A stretch of 22,609 nucleotides of DNA from Pseudomonadota bacterium. GTDB lineage: Bacteria; Pseudomonadota; Gammaproteobacteria; Arenicellales; UBA868. The stretch spans positions 1 to 22,609 of the forward strand of contig JABJIU010000165.1 in NCBI GenBank assembly GCA_018661145.1, written 5' to 3'. Shown here piece by piece: positions 1-7,434 of this stretch; position 1 is the stretch's first letter; each line of letters starts with the position of its first letter. The notes under the pieces are model-generated. The model was not told where the DNA came from. It ran no database searches and saw nothing but the letters and a program-made list of their open reading frames with translations. The translations under genes and the position numbers were made by a program.

Positions 1-1
1 C

Positions 2-85
2 CCAAACAGTTCCCATGTACCGTTCTATGAGGAACCAGAAGACTACTTCGACGCGCTTAAGAATTTCCTGGAGAGGCAGTCTTAA
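2..85 (+). CDS. alpha/beta hydrolase, C-terminal end only (partial)
   Basis: An open frame enters from the left edge and stops with TAA at 83-85. The 27 visible residues contain SHVPFYEEPEDYFDALKNFL. This matches the usual end of alpha/beta-hydrolase-fold enzymes, where the catalytic-triad His of a 'GH-x-x-x-x-E-x-P' segment is followed by a final helix ending in 'FL'. Here SHVPFYEEP would carry that His. The catalytic Ser and Asp lie outside the window, so the substrate is unknown. The gene converges on the AraC-type regulator gene with a 72-base gap and need not belong to the systems downstream. The assignment rests on a short tail. Confidence 0.55.
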   Translation, partial: PNSSHVPFYEEPEDYFDALKNFLERQS

Positions 86-157
86 CAGACGACGAAGTGG
101 AACTTGGCTAAGCCTCCACATGACTTTGGACGGAGGAACAAAGGGCGCTCTGCCGAT

Positions 158-1198
158 TCAGACAGTATGCGGCTTGGGTGATCTTCGGTGAGACTGGCGA
201 TACTTCTGTGGACTCATCCCCGTCCATTTGCGAAAAGCCCGTGAGAAAGCCGAAAGTTCAGAGTACCCCAAAAGCATAGCCACCTCGGTCAGAGGTAGAT
301 CACAATTATCGAGGTAGTGCAGTGAGAGTTCTTCTCGGGCACTTCGCAGGAGACGCTTGAACGAAAGCCTGTGCGCGTTCAGTTCATACTGAAATTCGTC
401 GTCACTTAAGTCAAAAAGCTGTGCAATTTGGGCGACCGTCGGAATGGTTGTGCTGAGATTGAGTTTTATCTGATTACGGACGGACTCAGCAAAGGTCTCG
501 GGATTGTCATGCAGGTCACAGCGAGACTGTAAGAAGGCCTCGACAATAGAGTAAAGGTAGGGATCAGCAGTCGGCATCTGAACATCCAGATCAGTGCGTC
601 GGAATGCTAAAGCGTTCGTGCGACGCCCAAACTGAACCGGCGCCCCAAAAATCGTTTCATGTTCCTGGTGATTTTCAGGTCTTGCATGTTCAAACCGAAT
701 CTCCAGCGGACACCAGTTTGGGCCCAGCGCGTGCCGGAAGATGTTAAGAAACATACCCATCGATAGCTCTGCATCATGCCGTCGATCGTTGATCTGTGGG
801 TCATTGACCCGATAACTTAGCCATAGCATGTCGTCATCACGAATCAATCCGAAACTTGATTGACCTTGATGCGCTGGGAAATGGGTCTCCATGTTGCGTA
901 GCCCGGCTGCAAGAGTGGGCGAGCTGATCGCTGCATACCCAATGGCCCCTAAGCGTCGCGGTTCAAAATCTGAACCAAAGTGTAGTCCGAAGTTATCGTT
1001 GCCCGTTTGTTGCGCGGCCTCTGTGAATAGGCGACAGAATTGCCCCAATGCTAATTCGTTATTTGGGTTCTCGATATCTTTGGATCGAATCCCGCTACGC
1101 CCGAAGATAAGTTCCGGGTCTCCGTGGTTGGCTTCGATCAGCGGGATCACGCCAGAAGCCGCTGATGCGAGCACTTTCGACGGTAATAAAGAATTCAT
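158..1198 (-). CDS. AraC-family transcriptional regulator
   Basis: A 346-residue DNA-binding regulator. The C-terminal third (about residues 240-335) is an AraC/XylS double helix-turn-helix. It is recognisable from LTEVAMLLGYSELSAFSRAF followed by RKWTGMSPQKYR, the second recognition helix and its closing signature. The N-terminal 200 residues resemble the 'arabinose-binding-like' ligand domain found in OruR/ArgR-type AraC regulators, including a region with LGAIGYAAISSPTLAAGL. It is transcribed divergently from the amine-type ABC transporter operon across a 243-base intergenic region. That region and the promoter region of the microcompartment operon share a direct-repeat element. The inference is that this protein activates both operons in response to an amine or amino alcohol. 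The ATG start at 1196-1198 is the first in frame. The family call is firm; the inducer is unknown. Confidence 0.93.
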   Translation of the reverse strand: MNSLLPSKVLASAASGVIPLIEANHGDPELIFGRSGIRSKDIENPNNELALGQFCRLFTEAAQQTGNDNFGLHFGSDFEPRRLGAIGYAAISSPTLAAGLRNMETHFPAHQGQSSFGLIRDDDMLWLSYRVNDPQINDRRHDAELSMGMFLNIFRHALGPNWCPLEIRFEHARPENHQEHETIFGAPVQFGRRTNALAFRRTDLDVQMPTADPYLYSIVEAFLQSRCDLHDNPETFAESVRNQIKLNLSTTIPTVAQIAQLFDLSDDEFQYELNAHRLSFKRLLRSAREELSLHYLDNCDLPLTEVAMLLGYSELSAFSRAFRKWTGMSPQKYRQSHRRSPKPHTV

Positions 1199-1305
1199 TC
1201 TAAAATTTAAGTTATTGCCTTAGGATGCTGATTTTATAGGAAAAATACCAATCGAGATATTACCAATTATGAAATTCGTGAGTCATTTCCGATGTCGAAA
1301 AAAAG

Positions 1306-1333
1306 TGTCAAGTTTTCATGACGTTGCGTCAAG
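1306..1333 (+). promoter_or_regulatory. candidate AraC-type operator upstream of transporter operon
   Basis: Two copies of GTCAAG start at 1307 and 1328, 21 bases (two helical turns) apart, with ATGA at 1318-1321 between them. A near copy with the same half-sites and the same ATGA-to-GTCAAG distance (10 bases) lies at 7342-7368 before the microcompartment operon. Same-face direct repeats two turns apart are typical AraC-family sites. A possible -10 (TATAAG, 1378-1383) lies downstream with no good -35, as expected for an activator-dependent promoter. No binding data; inference from repeat and context. Confidence 0.5.
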
Positions 1334-1430
1334 CAGAGTAAGTGAAAAAGCGCTATCTTCACCTTAGATGTTGGATGTATAAGCTAAGCAGTACAAAGTT
1401 TTGAAGTCGAACCAAAATCTGATCACATGA

Positions 1431-1436
1431 AGGAGG
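1431..1436 (+). promoter_or_regulatory. ribosome binding site that sets the binding-protein start
   Basis: A perfect AGGAGG lies five bases before the ATG at 1442. An upstream in-frame ATG at 1427 sits before this site and lacks one of its own. Starting at 1442 also places the twin-arginine motif at the very N-terminus, as expected for a Tat signal. Confidence 0.85.
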
Positions 1437-1441
1437 ACACA

Positions 1442-2572
1442 ATGAAATTCACACGACGTCAATTCAATAAGAGCCTGGCCGCCGGGGCAGGACTCGCCGC
1501 GATGGGGCCGATCAGTTCGGCGCTAGCAGCTCGTAACGAGATGAACATTCTCTGCTGGGAAGGATATAACTCGGACGATGTGCTGGGGCCCTTCCGTAAA
1601 GCCAACTCGGGCGCAAAGGTTCGGGCTGAAAGCGGCACCTCAGATCCTGACATGATCAACAAGCTCCGCGCCGGCGAAGTCAATGTCTGGGATCTCATCA
1701 ATGTCAACCAGCCCTGGGCTCGTGCGCAGCTGTACCCTGAGGGCTTGATTAAGCCGTTGAACAAGGATCGCTTCATGGGTCACTTCGATAAGATGCTGCC
1801 CGGATTTTCGGATCCTTATCCACTTGCCTTCGCGGATGACGGCGAACTGATTGGAATGCCCCAGCGCTATGGTCCTTTCAGTTTTGTGGTCAACACCGAT
1901 AAGGTCAGCCGCGCAACGGCGGAGGATGAAGGTTGGAAGCTGTTTCTTGATTCAGCGATGAAAGATCGTTACGGCGTGTTGACCTACGATAACTGGAACA
2001 TCATGCATATGTGTCTCACAGGGGATCAAAATCCTTTCGAGGTGATGGACCAGGCTGGCCTAGAAAAATTCCGCAATACCGCGGACACCATTTTTGGTGG
2101 TGCCAAGATGCTGACCGACGATCTGGTTGCGATGAATACTGCGCTGATCAATGGTGAAATTGATGCGTACTTCACGGGGGGTACTTATACCGCGTCTCCC
2201 GCGCGATTCGATGGAGCAACAAATGTACGAGGAATCACACCTAAATCGGGCCCGGTAGATGGCAAAGGCGGCGTGGTCTGGATTGAATTGACCTCAGCGG
2301 TTAATAATCCAAACCCTTCTAATCTCGCTGAAGACTTCCTAGAGTTCGTGCAGACCCCTGATATTTGCAAGGCGGTTGCATTTTCCGAGGGAACCTACAA
2401 CCCCGTGAGCCAGATGGGTGATTCGATGGTGCTCGATAAGTTCGATAAAGATGAACTGGACGCCATCCAATGGGATAGCCTTGACGAGGAGATGAGTCGA
2501 TCCTTGGATTACCAGGTCGTTGCCTCATACGCCGAGCTGAACGAAGCGTATAACGCGGCAAAACGCGGCTAA
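1442..2572 (+). CDS. PotD/PotF-like extracellular solute-binding protein, Tat-exported
   Basis: A 376-residue periplasmic binding component of a polyamine-type ABC importer. The N-terminus MKFTRRQFNKSL is a twin-arginine (Tat) signal (TRRQFNK). It is followed by an Ala/Gly-rich hydrophobic stretch and a likely cleavage after SSALA (about residue 29), so the protein should be exported folded. The body (MNILCWEGYNSDDVLGPFRK; later LTYDNWNIMH) has the organisation of spermidine/putrescine-type binding proteins (SBP_bac_8/PotD group). It is the first gene of the rightward operon. A strong hairpin follows its stop, which probably raises its mRNA level over the membrane components. Ligands in this family range from polyamines to other cationic or small amines. 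Given the amino-alcohol enzymes downstream, an amine ligand is inferred, not shown. Confidence 0.9.
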   Translation: MKFTRRQFNKSLAAGAGLAAMGPISSALAARNEMNILCWEGYNSDDVLGPFRKANSGAKVRAESGTSDPDMINKLRAGEVNVWDLINVNQPWARAQLYPEGLIKPLNKDRFMGHFDKMLPGFSDPYPLAFADDGELIGMPQRYGPFSFVVNTDKVSRATAEDEGWKLFLDSAMKDRYGVLTYDNWNIMHMCLTGDQNPFEVMDQAGLEKFRNTADTIFGGAKMLTDDLVAMNTALINGEIDAYFTGGTYTASPARFDGATNVRGITPKSGPVDGKGGVVWIELTSAVNNPNPSNLAEDFLEFVQTPDICKAVAFSEGTYNPVSQMGDSMVLDKFDKDELDAIQWDSLDEEMSRSLDYQVVASYAELNEAYNAAKRG

Positions 2573-2592
2573 GTTCTGGATGTTCAGATGTG

Positions 2593-2622
2593 GCCGAGGG
2601 CGGGTCAAAACCCGCCCTCGGC
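2593..2622 (+). terminator. strong hairpin between binding-protein and ATPase genes (attenuator/mRNA stabiliser)
   Basis: A perfect 13-bp stem GCCGAGGGCGGGT (2593-2605) pairs with 2610-2622 around a CAAA loop. The U-run is not immediate: TTTT at 2624-2627 and TTTTTTT at 2638-2644. This fits a partial terminator or a 3'-end stabiliser that lets some transcription continue into the ATPase gene. It would give more binding protein than membrane components, a common arrangement in ABC importer operons. Confidence 0.7.
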
Positions 2623-2662
2623 ACTTTTGACTTATGGTTTTTTTGACTTCTTGTGACTTCCT

Positions 2663-3748
2663 ATGAGCCCTGAGCCAATTCTCCGCCTTGAGGGCGTGAG
2701 CAAGTATTTCGGGGAATTTACGGCCCTGGACAACATCAACCTCGAGATCGATGAGGGTGAGTTCCTAACGATTGTAGGCCCTTCCGGCAGTGGCAAAACT
2801 ACCTTGATCCGTATTCTTGTCGGCATCGAAGAACTTTCCAAAGGAAAGATCTGGCTTCGGGATAAAAGAATCGAAGAGATGCCGGCAAATCTAAGGCCGA
2901 CCTGTATGGTTTTTCAGTCTCTGGCTTTGTTCCCGCATAGATCAGTTGGAGAAAATATAGAATTTCCGCTGAAGCTGCGCAAGCAGCGTCCTGATGATCG
3001 AAAGGCTCGAGCCTTTGAGTTGCTCGATCTTTTGCATCTGCCCAGAAGTTTTTATCAAAAACGGATAAGCGAGTGTTCTGGTGGCGAGCGCCAGCGTGTT
3101 GCTCTGGCTCGAGCGCTCGCCTTTGATCCAGAGATCCTTTTCTTTGACGAGCCTCTGTCTGCGTTAGATTTTCGCCTGCGAAAGAATCTGGAAAAGGAGC
3201 TCAAAGATCTGCATCAGAGAACCGGGAAGACCTTTGTCTATATCACCCATAGTCTGGAGGAAGCAATGGTGATGTCGGACCGTATAGCGATTATGCGGAG
3301 CGGACATTTTGAACAAATTGCTGTCGCCGATGAGATTTATGCCCGTCCGATTAGCCGTTTTGTTGCAGAGTTCATGGGTGAGGTTAATTTGTTTTCGGTA
3401 AAAGGAGATGTCTCGGGCAATCTCGTCGGAACCGAAATCGATATACAAACGGGGCGCGTCGGTCCGGACTCCGCTATGAGACTTGGGCAGGGCGCGTCGG
3501 CCACGCTTATGGTCCGGCCCGAATCGGTTCATTTTCTGTCGGAGGACAGTGCCGCCGACTTTGTAGTCGGAGGTGTGCTGCAGGCGGAATATGCCCTTGG
3601 CTCGAGAACTCAGTACAAAATCCAAGCCGATAACGGCGATGAACTGGCAGTTGAGAAGCTTCGAGAGGATCGTTTCCCCGGGAAGATTGGCGACCGGGTG
3701 CGTCTTGGTTGGAACGCAGAGTATGCGCACATGATCATGGAAGAATAA
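2663..3748 (+). CDS. PotA-like ABC transporter ATP-binding protein
   Basis: The 361-residue ATPase that powers the amine importer. Residues 1-240 are the nucleotide-binding domain: Walker A GPSGSGKT (39-46), Q-loop FQS (84-86), signature CSGGERQR (138-145; Cys instead of the usual Leu at the first position), Walker B ILFFDE (158-163), D-loop SALD and switch YITH. Residues about 240-361 form the regulatory TOBE-type beta domain typical of the PotA/MalK/FbpC group (VRPESVHF; later GDRVRLGWNAE). It lies 90 bases after the binding-protein gene and three bases before the first permease. The ATG at 2663 has no clear Shine-Dalgarno, which would keep its level lower than that of the binding protein. 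The family is certain and the substrate is inferred from neighbours. Confidence 0.93.
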   Translation: MSPEPILRLEGVSKYFGEFTALDNINLEIDEGEFLTIVGPSGSGKTTLIRILVGIEELSKGKIWLRDKRIEEMPANLRPTCMVFQSLALFPHRSVGENIEFPLKLRKQRPDDRKARAFELLDLLHLPRSFYQKRISECSGGERQRVALARALAFDPEILFFDEPLSALDFRLRKNLEKELKDLHQRTGKTFVYITHSLEEAMVMSDRIAIMRSGHFEQIAVADEIYARPISRFVAEFMGEVNLFSVKGDVSGNLVGTEIDIQTGRVGPDSAMRLGQGASATLMVRPESVHFLSEDSAADFVVGGVLQAEYALGSRTQYKIQADNGDELAVEKLREDRFPGKIGDRVRLGWNAEYAHMIMEE

Positions 3749-3751
3749 TCT

Positions 3752-4609
3752 GTGGAACGCCAGGACCAGCGCATTGGGTTGTGGAGTGCTGTGCCGATGG
3801 GCGTGGTACTGCTGATCAGTTTTCTCGCACCATTGTTGGTGATTGCCGTATTTTCAGTAATGCCTCAGAAGGTATTCAGTCTGCTGCATTTACCTGATTT
3901 TTCTTCCTATAAATTGGTCTTTACACAGGGTTATATCAAGTCGGTGGTGTGGTCCTTTGGTATGGCCCTAGCATCGACGGTGATGCTTTTCGTCATCTGT
4001 TGGCCCCTCGCATTCGGGATGGCAAAAGTGTTCAAGGGTTTCGGCCTCTTCATCACTATTGCAGTTGTTGTCACACTGTTTGTCTCGGAGAACATCCGGC
4101 TGTTTGGATGGGTGCTGACATTAATGAAAGGGGGGCTGATCGAGGGCCACCTACGGGCCTGGACTGGGCTGACATTCGAAGGGGCGCTTTATAACGTGCC
4201 CGTGATTGTCTTTGGGCTGGTGTATGCCTATTTCCCGTTTATGCTCTTTCCACTCATCCAGGGTATCGCAATGGTGCCCGATGATGCCCGTCAGGCAGCG
4301 GCGGATCTCGGCGCATCTCGATGGCAAATATTCTATGAAGTTGATTTGCCCTTGTCAGCACCTGGGATCGTGATTGGCTCCTTGCTGAGTTTTGTTCTGG
4401 CGGCCGGAGCGATGGCGGAATCCAAGCTACTTGGTGGGCAGACAGTGATCGTCATTGCGGATGAAATTGAAACCGCGTTTACCTATGGACAGAACTGGCC
4501 TCTCGGTTCAGCGCTGTCGATCATTCTGATTCTGATTATTGGTGCCTTGTCTATTTTCGGCATCAACCGGGTGAATCTCGATCTCATCATGGGCGGGCGG
4601 CGATCATGA
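3752..4609 (+). CDS. PotB-like ABC transporter permease
   Basis: A 285-residue inner-membrane permease with about six hydrophobic helices and a conserved cytoplasmic EAA loop. The loop is visible as DDARQAAADLGASRWQIFYE near residue 185-205 and contacts the ATPase. It starts with GTG three bases after the ATPase stop and ends in an ATGA overlap with the second permease, so the two are translationally coupled. The N-terminus (RIGLWSAVPMGVVLLISFLA) matches PotB/PotH-type permeases. It should form a heterodimer with the next gene product and carry the same amine substrate. Confidence 0.92.
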   Translation: MERQDQRIGLWSAVPMGVVLLISFLAPLLVIAVFSVMPQKVFSLLHLPDFSSYKLVFTQGYIKSVVWSFGMALASTVMLFVICWPLAFGMAKVFKGFGLFITIAVVVTLFVSENIRLFGWVLTLMKGGLIEGHLRAWTGLTFEGALYNVPVIVFGLVYAYFPFMLFPLIQGIAMVPDDARQAAADLGASRWQIFYEVDLPLSAPGIVIGSLLSFVLAAGAMAESKLLGGQTVIVIADEIETAFTYGQNWPLGSALSIILILIIGALSIFGINRVNLDLIMGGRRS

Positions 4610-5415
4610 AGATGTCCCGGTCCGCGCGTATCGCGCTTACCCTGTACGGGGTACTGGCGATTCTGTTCCTCTATTTGCCGATTATCTCGGTCGGATTTGC
4701 CTCAGTTTCCAAAGCGCGATACCTAACGTTTCCAATTAAGCGTTACGCAACGAAGTGGTACGGCAAGGCGATCGAAAGTTCGACAGTCCAGGATCTCTTG
4801 TGGACCTCTTTAAGTGTGGCGCTACTTGTCACGGTCATCTCCATGGTCGTTGGTTTTTTTGGTGCACTTGCCTTTGCCAGATACCAGTGGCGTTTTCGCG
4901 GCGTTTTTCAGAAACTGATCCTGTTGCCCATATTCTTCCCACAGGCTGTACTTGGATTAGCGCTGTTATTGTGGTTCAACGCACTGGGAATCATCCCAAC
5001 CTGGAAGACCGCTGTGGTTGCCCATCTCGTGTGGATTTCACCGATCGCGACTCTGATTATTGCGATCCGTGCTTATAGTTTTGACCCGTCGCTTGAGGAG
5101 GCAGCGCGGGATATGGGGGCATCGACTTGGATAGTAATGAAAGAAATTACGGGACCACTGCTTTGGCCGGGCGTGGTCTCCGCGGGGCTTTTTGCTTTTT
5201 TGCTGAGTTGGGGAAACTTTCCTTTGTCACTTTTTACCACGGGAGCAGACTCAACGCTGCCAGAGTGGCTGTACGCAAAAATGGTTTCCGGTTATTCCCC
5301 GCTGGTCCCGTCAGTGGGCATACTCTCGATTGTGACATCCATCGTATTGCTTCTCTCGGGGGTGATCGTAATGTGGTTCATACGGGCTCGCAGTGAGACA
5401 TCCAACGCCCGATAA
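4606..5415 (+). CDS. PotC-like ABC transporter permease
   Basis: A 269-residue membrane protein and second half of the importer channel. About six transmembrane helices are visible, with the EAA loop SLEEAARDMGASTWIVMKEI near residues 164-183. A GATSWG-like region (LLSWGNFPLSLFTTG) downstream is typical of PotC/PotI proteins. The start ATG overlaps the stop of the previous permease by four bases. The SDR gene follows after 18 bases, so transport and metabolism are on the same message. Confidence 0.92.
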   Translation: MKMSRSARIALTLYGVLAILFLYLPIISVGFASVSKARYLTFPIKRYATKWYGKAIESSTVQDLLWTSLSVALLVTVISMVVGFFGALAFARYQWRFRGVFQKLILLPIFFPQAVLGLALLLWFNALGIIPTWKTAVVAHLVWISPIATLIIAIRAYSFDPSLEEAARDMGASTWIVMKEITGPLLWPGVVSAGLFAFLLSWGNFPLSLFTTGADSTLPEWLYAKMVSGYSPLVPSVGILSIVTSIVLLLSGVIVMWFIRARSETSNAR

Positions 5416-5433
5416 CTTCCAGAGGAAAATGAT

Positions 5434-6213
5434 ATGTTGACATCAATAAAAGGCCGATCGGTGATTGTTACTGGTGGTTCAAAGGGGATTGGTAAAGGTA
5501 TCGCTCAGGTTTTTGCAGCGCACGGCGCGAGAGTCATGATCGCAGCACGCGGAGAAGCAGATGGGATGGCAGCAGTCGAGGAGTTGAAGATCTCGGGTGC
5601 GGATGCGGATTTTTGCCAGTGTGATGTTTCCGACTGGGAGTCAGTGCAGAACATGGTAGCCACCACGGCTGAAAAGTTTGGCGGGCTGAACGTGATGTGT
5701 GCCAACGCGGGCAGTTTTCCACAAACCAAAATGGTCGATATGGATCCTTCTGAATGGGATCAGGTAATGGCGACCAACCTGAAAAGTGCGTTTCTCTGTG
5801 TAAAGGCAGCGATCCCCCACTTCGAGAAGGCCGGAGGTGGAAGAGTAGTCCTTACGTCATCCATTACTGGCCCGGTAACGGGGTTCCCGGGGTGGTCTCA
5901 TTACGGTGCGTCAAAGTCGGGTCAACTGGGTTTCCTGAAAACAGCGTGTATGGAACTGTCGCGCTACAACGTCACCATCAATGCGGTGATGCCCGGAAAT
6001 ATATATACCGAAGGTCTCCAGGACCTGGGACAGAGTTATCTGGATACGATGGCCGCATCAATCCCGCTGAAACGACTAGGCAATGTCGCGGATATCGGTA
6101 ACGCCGCCCTGTTTTTCGCTTCAGACGAGGCCAGCTATATCACTGGGCAGAGCATCATTGTCGACGGCGGCCAGATTATTCCGGAGTCACTCGAGGCGAT
6201 AGAAGAAATTTGA
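5434..6213 (+). CDS. short-chain dehydrogenase, probable (S)-1-amino-2-propanol dehydrogenase
   Basis: A 259-residue classical SDR. It shows the cofactor motif TGGSKGIG (13-20), NAG (91-93), Asn115, catalytic Ser142/143, and Tyr157-x3-Lys161 (YGASK). The segment LTSSITGPVTGFPGWSHYGA and the end VDGGQIIPESLEAIEEI strongly resemble, from memory, the actinobacterial L-1-amino-2-propanol / amino-alcohol dehydrogenase. That enzyme interconverts aminoacetone and (S)-1-amino-2-propanol and is the SDR of RMM-type microcompartment loci. An AGAGGA ribosome site precedes the ATG. The gene follows the importer and precedes the matching kinase gene. It has no obvious encapsulation extension, so it may act in the cytosol. 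The direction of reaction and the cofactor are not decided here. Confidence 0.82.
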   Translation: MLTSIKGRSVIVTGGSKGIGKGIAQVFAAHGARVMIAARGEADGMAAVEELKISGADADFCQCDVSDWESVQNMVATTAEKFGGLNVMCANAGSFPQTKMVDMDPSEWDQVMATNLKSAFLCVKAAIPHFEKAGGGRVVLTSSITGPVTGFPGWSHYGASKSGQLGFLKTACMELSRYNVTINAVMPGNIYTEGLQDLGQSYLDTMAASIPLKRLGNVADIGNAALFFASDEASYITGQSIIVDGGQIIPESLEAIEEI

Positions 6214-6244
6214 TTCCGTATACCTTCAGCTCAGGTTAAATAGC

Positions 6245-7249
6245 ATGAATACCGCTAAGTTCTCACACGAGGAGACCATGGGATACCTCTCTTCGCTCGC
6301 TAACGAAGCGTTGGAGTTATGGGATTTGCCGGAGGGGAGCAAAGCACGACTAATCAACGTTTCCGAAAATGAGACCTTTCTCGTTGAGGCACCTAACGGA
6401 CTCAAGTCGATTCTTCGGATTCACCGGGAGAATTACCACACGGAAACAGCGATCTCGTGTGAACACGCGTGGTCCAGAGCGCTCAATGCAGAAGGCGGGG
6501 TGAAAACGCCGGATATTCTTCCGGGTAAGAATGGCAGCACGATTCAATCAGCGACCAGTGAAGCGCTTGGACAGAAACGCTACCTTGCTATGTTTGAATT
6601 TGTCGAAGGTAGTGAGCCGGGTCAGCAGGATGATTTGACTGGAGGCTTCGAGGAGCTTGGCGAGATTGCAGCAAAGACGCATGTTCATTCTATTGGTTGG
6701 GATCGCTCCGAGCCTTTTGAGCGACTGGTCTGGGACCTAGACACCGTTTTCGGCCAAGATGCCACCTGGGGTCATTGGCGGGATGGGCCGAATATCGGGA
6801 CACAAACCCGGCAGGTGCTTGAACAAGTGGAGACCACGGTCATCGAGCGTCTCACCCAGTATGGACGAAAGCCAGATCGATTCGGATTGATTCATGCAGA
6901 TATGCGTCTTGCCAACCTGTTGATCACAGATGATGAAACCAGATTAATTGACTTTGACGATTGTGGCTTGGGATGGCTGATGTATGACTTCGCCGCGGGA
7001 ATCAGTTTTATGGAGGATGATCTCCGTATACCTGAACTGAAGGACGCCTGGGTCCGGGGTTACCGTTCTATCCGGCCGCTGTCCGAAGAAGACGAAACCG
7101 AGATTCCCACTTTCATTATGATGAGACGTCTTGCGCTGCTTGCCTGGATCGGCTCGCACAGCGAAGTGGATATTGCTAAAGAATTGGCCCCCACCTTTGC
7201 GCCCATCAGTGAGGAACTTGGACGCAAATACCTTGCGTCGCTGGCCTGA
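6245..7249 (+). CDS. APH-fold kinase, probable (S)-1-amino-2-propanol kinase
   Basis: A 334-residue phosphotransferase of the aminoglycoside/choline kinase fold. The N-lobe (residues 1-110) has a beta-rich ATP-binding part ending at the hinge-like MFEFVEG. The C-lobe carries the Brenner motif HADMRLAN (His217, Asp219, Asn224) and the metal-binding DFDD (Asp236, Asp238). In RMM loci of Mycobacterium this family was shown to phosphorylate (S)-1-amino-2-propanol, preparing it for a PLP phospho-lyase. The neighbours here (matching SDR upstream, class-III PLP enzyme downstream) argue for the same reaction. It lies 31 bases after the SDR and is the last gene of the first operon, with a separate promoter region following. 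Choline or homoserine kinase-like activities are the main alternatives. Confidence 0.8.
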   Translation: MNTAKFSHEETMGYLSSLANEALELWDLPEGSKARLINVSENETFLVEAPNGLKSILRIHRENYHTETAISCEHAWSRALNAEGGVKTPDILPGKNGSTIQSATSEALGQKRYLAMFEFVEGSEPGQQDDLTGGFEELGEIAAKTHVHSIGWDRSEPFERLVWDLDTVFGQDATWGHWRDGPNIGTQTRQVLEQVETTVIERLTQYGRKPDRFGLIHADMRLANLLITDDETRLIDFDDCGLGWLMYDFAAGISFMEDDLRIPELKDAWVRGYRSIRPLSEEDETEIPTFIMMRRLALLAWIGSHSEVDIAKELAPTFAPISEELGRKYLASLA

Positions 7250-7341
7250 TAAACAGCGTCGACGCGGTAACTGTACTGCCGTTTCCCGTTTCCTGTTAAA
7301 GAAACCACCACCGTTTATTGTTTTCCTTCGCTCGCTTGGTA

Positions 7342-7368
7342 TGTCAATTTCTATGAGATAGTGTCAAG
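7342..7368 (+). promoter_or_regulatory. candidate AraC-type operator before the microcompartment operon
   Basis: TGTCAA at 7342 and GTGTCAAG at 7361 form a direct repeat (GTCAA starts 20 bases apart), with ATGA at 7353-7356. Aligned to the element at 1306-1333, the part from ATGA to the second GTCAAG matches at 12 of 16 positions. One base is missing after the first half-site. A possible -10 (TATAGA) is at 7396-7401. A TTGACA at 7407-7412 is an inverted TGTCAA and lies too close to the start codon to be a -35. The site sits in the only sizeable gap (185 bases) between the two operons. Confidence 0.5.
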
Positions 7369-7434
7369 TCGGCGGTCTCGCTGCATGTCACTCTGTATAG
7401 AGGAGTTGACACCTAACTGCGGCGAGAGCGTGCC

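Noticed and set aside
1427..1441. Earlier in-frame ATG for the binding protein
   Set aside because: It lies upstream of the AGGAGG site, has no site of its own, and would move the twin-arginine motif away from the N-terminus.
3164..3730. 188-residue leftward frame inside the ATPase gene
   Set aside because: Antisense shadow; the plus strand has complete ABC motifs.
7285..7309. Terminator after the kinase gene (GTTTC ... GAAAC)
   Set aside because: The stem is only five AT-rich base pairs and is not followed by a U-run.
7407..7412. TTGACA as a -35 box
   Set aside because: It lies only 23 bases before the aminotransferase-family start codon and has no -10 at proper spacing; it may be a further TGTCAA half-site in inverted orientation.
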